Assembly: GCA_937924775.1 (NCBI GenBank)
Contig: CALDUT010000018.1
Location: 124,001-188,000, forward strand
Source of the DNA: an uncultured Gemmata sp.
GTDB lineage: Bacteria > Planctomycetota > Planctomycetia > Gemmatales > Gemmataceae
Length of the DNA: 64,000 nucleotides
Direction of reading: 5' to 3'
This document shows, piece by piece, positions 61,698 to 64,000 of this stretch. The notes below the pieces were generated by a model, which ran no database searches, was not told the origin of the DNA, and saw only the letters and a list, made by a program, of their open reading frames with translations. The position numbers were made by a program, and so were the translations under genes. Each line of letters starts with the position of its first letter. The first letter of the stretch is position 1.

Positions 61698-64000
61698 ATG
61701 TCCCGCATGATGCAACAATACCGCGATGCCAAAGCCCAGCATCCGGGCATGATCGTGCTGTTCCGCAACGGCGACTTTTACGAGCTGTTTGAAGACGACG
61801 CGGAACTCGGTTCGCGGATTCTCGGAATCACCCTCACCAAACGCGACGGGGTGATCCCGATGGCCGGTGTCCCGATCCACAAACTCGAACATTATCTGGG
61901 AATCCTGTTGCGGGCCGGACACCGCGTGGCCGTCTGTGAGCAGATGGAGGAGGCCGACGAAAAGAAAAGCAAGATCATCCACCGCGAAGTGAACCGGATC
62001 GTGACGCCCGGAACGATCACGGATGACGGCCTGCTCGATCCGCGAACTCCCAATCATCTGGTCGCCCTCACCACCCGCAAACCAGGCCTTTTCGGCGTAG
62101 CCTGGGTCGATCTGTCCACCGGTGCGTTCGCAGCCACCGAGGTGCCGGCCCCCCGATTGGCCGACGAACTCTCCCGTCTCAACCCCAGCGAAGCGATTTT
62201 CGCCGAATCGCTGGCCGCGGTGATCACTGCCGCCGCGGGAAGCGCCCTGCCCCCCAGCCGCGTCGCCCGGCCCGATTGGACGTTCGACCCAACCACCACG
62301 CTTGAAACTCTCAAAAAGCATTTCGCGGTCAACACACTCAGCGGTTTTGGCTTCAGCGACGATCAACCGTGCCTGGTCGCCGCCGGCGCGGTCCTTCTGT
62401 ATCTGCAGGAAACGCTCAAAGCCAGCTTGCAGCACATCCGCCGCCTGCGGCCACACCGACCGGAGACGCTATTGATTCTCGACGAGGTGACCCGACGCAG
62501 CCTCGAACTGACCCGCACCCTCCGCGACAACCAACGCGATGGCTCGCTGCTAGCCGTACTCGACCAGACCGTCACGCCGATGGGGGCCCGTCTGTTGCAC
62601 GATAGCCTCTTGGCCCCCCTCACCGATATCTCGGCCATCAACCACCGCCTCGATGCGGTCGACGAGTTGCTGCACGATCATGCCCTGCGGCGATCGCTGC
62701 GCCAACTGCTCGCCGAGTGCGCGGACATGCAGCGGCTGACCACGCGAGTTTCCACGGCCAAAGCCGGCCCGCGCGATTTGGCCGCGATCGCCCGCACCCT
62801 CCGCAAACTGCCGACCCTGAAGGCGAAAATCACCGGTCGCCACGCCCCGCTGCTTCAGGATCTGGAAAAGCGGCTGGATCTGTGCCCCGACATTCGCGAG
62901 CTGCTCGACAAAGCCATCGTCGACGATCCCCCGCACCTCGCCAAAGAAGGCGGCGTCATCCGACCAGGCTTCCATGCGGAATTGGACGAATTACGCCTGC
63001 TGACCACCGATAGCAAAGCGTGGATCGCCCGCTATCAAGCCCAGGAGATCACCCGCACCGGCATTGCCAGTTTGAAAGTCGGTTACAACGAAATCGACGG
63101 CTACTATCTCGAAATCACCAACGCCAACGAAACGAAAACACCGCCGCATTACAAGCACCGCAAAACGCTGAAAAACGCCAAACGCTACACCACCGCAGAG
63201 CTGGTGGAGTACGAAGAGAAAGTCATCACCTCGCAAGACAAAAGCCGGGCGCTGGAACTGCAATTGTTTCTGGCGATTCGCGATCAGGTGGCCGCGCAAA
63301 CGCCCCGATTGCTCAATACCGCGGAAGTTCTCGCGGTTCTCGATCTGGTAGCGGCGTTGGCGGAGCTGGCCGCGGCGCGGAACTATGTGCGCCCGCGATT
63401 GGTCGAAGAACCGGTCCTGGACATTCGCGATGGGCGGCATCCGGTCCTCGATCAACTGTTGCCGCCGGGCACCTTCGTTCCCAATGATGTCGCCTGCGGG
63501 CCACAGGCGGGCATGTTCTGGCTGGTGACCGGCCCGAACATGGCCGGCAAAAGCACCTTCTTGCGGCAAGTCGCTCTCATCACGCTCATGGCGCAGATGG
63601 GCAGCTTCGTCCCGGCCCAAAGCGCCACCATCGGGATCGCCGATCGCATCTTCACCCGCGTGGGTGCCAGCGACGAACTCCGCCGCGGGCAATCGACCTT
63701 CATGGTCGAAATGACCGAAGCTGCCAACATTCTCAACAACGCCACCCCACGCAGCCTCGTCATTCTCGACGAAATCGGCCGCGGCACCAGTACCTACGAT
63801 GGAGTCTCCCTGGCGTGGGCCATCACCGAGCATCTGCACAGCGTGATCGGTTGCCGGACACTGTTCGCCACGCACTACCACGAATTGGCACAGTTGGCCA
63901 ACGTCTTGCCGCGGTTGCGGAACTATAACGTGTTAGTCCGGGAATTGGACAATGAGATCATCTTTCTGCACAAGATCGCCCCGGGCAGTGCCGAACGCAG
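61698..64000 (+). CDS. mutS: DNA mismatch repair protein MutS (3' end cut)
   Basis: The gene runs off the right edge; 767 codons are visible and no stop is reached. The mismatch-reading F27-Y-E29 lies in NGDFYELFEDD. The ATPase has the P-loop GPNMAGKS at 612-619, the Walker B VILDEIGRGTSTYDG and FATHYHELAQL. AGGA seven bases before the ATG supports the start. It binds mispaired bases and starts repair with MutL. About 100 C-terminal residues are probably missing beyond the window. Confidence 0.95.
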   Translation, partial: MSRMMQQYRDAKAQHPGMIVLFRNGDFYELFEDDAELGSRILGITLTKRDGVIPMAGVPIHKLEHYLGILLRAGHRVAVCEQMEEADEKKSKIIHREVNRIVTPGTITDDGLLDPRTPNHLVALTTRKPGLFGVAWVDLSTGAFAATEVPAPRLADELSRLNPSEAIFAESLAAVITAAAGSALPPSRVARPDWTFDPTTTLETLKKHFAVNTLSGFGFSDDQPCLVAAGAVLLYLQETLKASLQHIRRLRPHRPETLLILDEVTRRSLELTRTLRDNQRDGSLLAVLDQTVTPMGARLLHDSLLAPLTDISAINHRLDAVDELLHDHALRRSLRQLLAECADMQRLTTRVSTAKAGPRDLAAIARTLRKLPTLKAKITGRHAPLLQDLEKRLDLCPDIRELLDKAIVDDPPHLAKEGGVIRPGFHAELDELRLLTTDSKAWIARYQAQEITRTGIASLKVGYNEIDGYYLEITNANETKTPPHYKHRKTLKNAKRYTTAELVEYEEKVITSQDKSRALELQLFLAIRDQVAAQTPRLLNTAEVLAVLDLVAALAELAAARNYVRPRLVEEPVLDIRDGRHPVLDQLLPPGTFVPNDVACGPQAGMFWLVTGPNMAGKSTFLRQVALITLMAQMGSFVPAQSATIGIADRIFTRVGASDELRRGQSTFMVEMTEAANILNNATPRSLVILDEIGRGTSTYDGVSLAWAITEHLHSVIGCRTLFATHYHELAQLANVLPRLRNYNVLVRELDNEIIFLHKIAPGSAER

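Noticed and set aside
1-64000. CRISPR arrays, insertion sequences, prophage or defence islands
   Set aside because: I found no regularly spaced repeats, transposase or integrase motifs, terminal inverted repeats or phage structural genes by eye.

Overview
The window looks like chromosome from a planctomycete of the family Gemmataceae, possibly a thermophilic one. The evidence is protein families that are typical of or restricted to planctomycetes: a TIGR03000 protein, three tandem TIGR03067 proteins, a DUF1501 Tat protein, a CRTAC/ASPIC-UnbV propeller and DUF1573. Other supports are the very GC-rich genes, Shine-Dalgarno sites of the GGAGG type, and an archaeal-type fructose-bisphosphate aldolase/phosphatase, an enzyme common in archaea and thermophilic bacteria. 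I saw no rRNA, tRNA, insertion sequence, CRISPR array or prophage. The right edge cuts through mutS.

Layout. 0.2-8.8 kb: two overlapping VWA (BatA/BatB-like) membrane proteins, a DUF1573 protein, an alpha/beta hydrolase and envelope-type secreted proteins; a gap at 7.4-8.2 kb holds two hairpins with the same loop. 8.9-15.4 kb: an M48 membrane protease and three thiol-redox proteins (thioredoxin/NHL, DsbD alpha domain, full DsbD) separated by hairpins. 15.4-19 kb: terminators, a parS-like palindrome and a 985-residue hybrid histidine kinase. 19-25.7 kb: UbiD, an aldo/keto reductase, xylose isomerase and a caspase-fold protein without its catalytic dyad. 25.8-28.3 kb: a pyrimidine salvage cluster, deoA-cdd-upp. 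28.3-34 kb: secreted proteins, DedA, three TIGR03067 paralogues and a ketose 3-epimerase-like protein. 34.1-34.35 kb: a second copy of the parS-like element. 34.4-39 kb: DUF1501, CRTAC, flavin reductase and sulfite-oxidase-fold proteins. 39-43.4 kb: phosphoketolase, acetate kinase and a HAD phosphatase. 43.8-49.5 kb: a beta-oxidation operon (thiolase, FadB/J-like, thioesterase, acyl-CoA ligase), divergent from an ADP-forming acyl-CoA synthetase with a structured leader. 52.2-58.5 kb: a group 3b-type NiFe hydrogenase operon led by a universal stress protein and preceded by an Hsp20 gene. 59-64 kb: FBP aldolase/phosphatase, a STAS/anti-sigma kinase pair and mutS.

How the genes work together (inference). 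Several modules meet at acetyl-CoA, acetyl-phosphate and acetate: xylose isomerase and phosphoketolase feed acetate kinase, beta-oxidation yields acetyl-CoA, and the ADP-forming synthetase can conserve ATP from acyl-CoA. The hydrogenase, Usp and Hsp20 genes suggest a redox-balancing stress response under low oxygen.

The items most worth following up are the duplicated parS-like modules, the fused hydrogenase-maturation-protease/cyclic-nucleotide-binding protein, the pseudoknot-like leader of the acyl-CoA synthetase gene, and the twin hairpins with identical loops.
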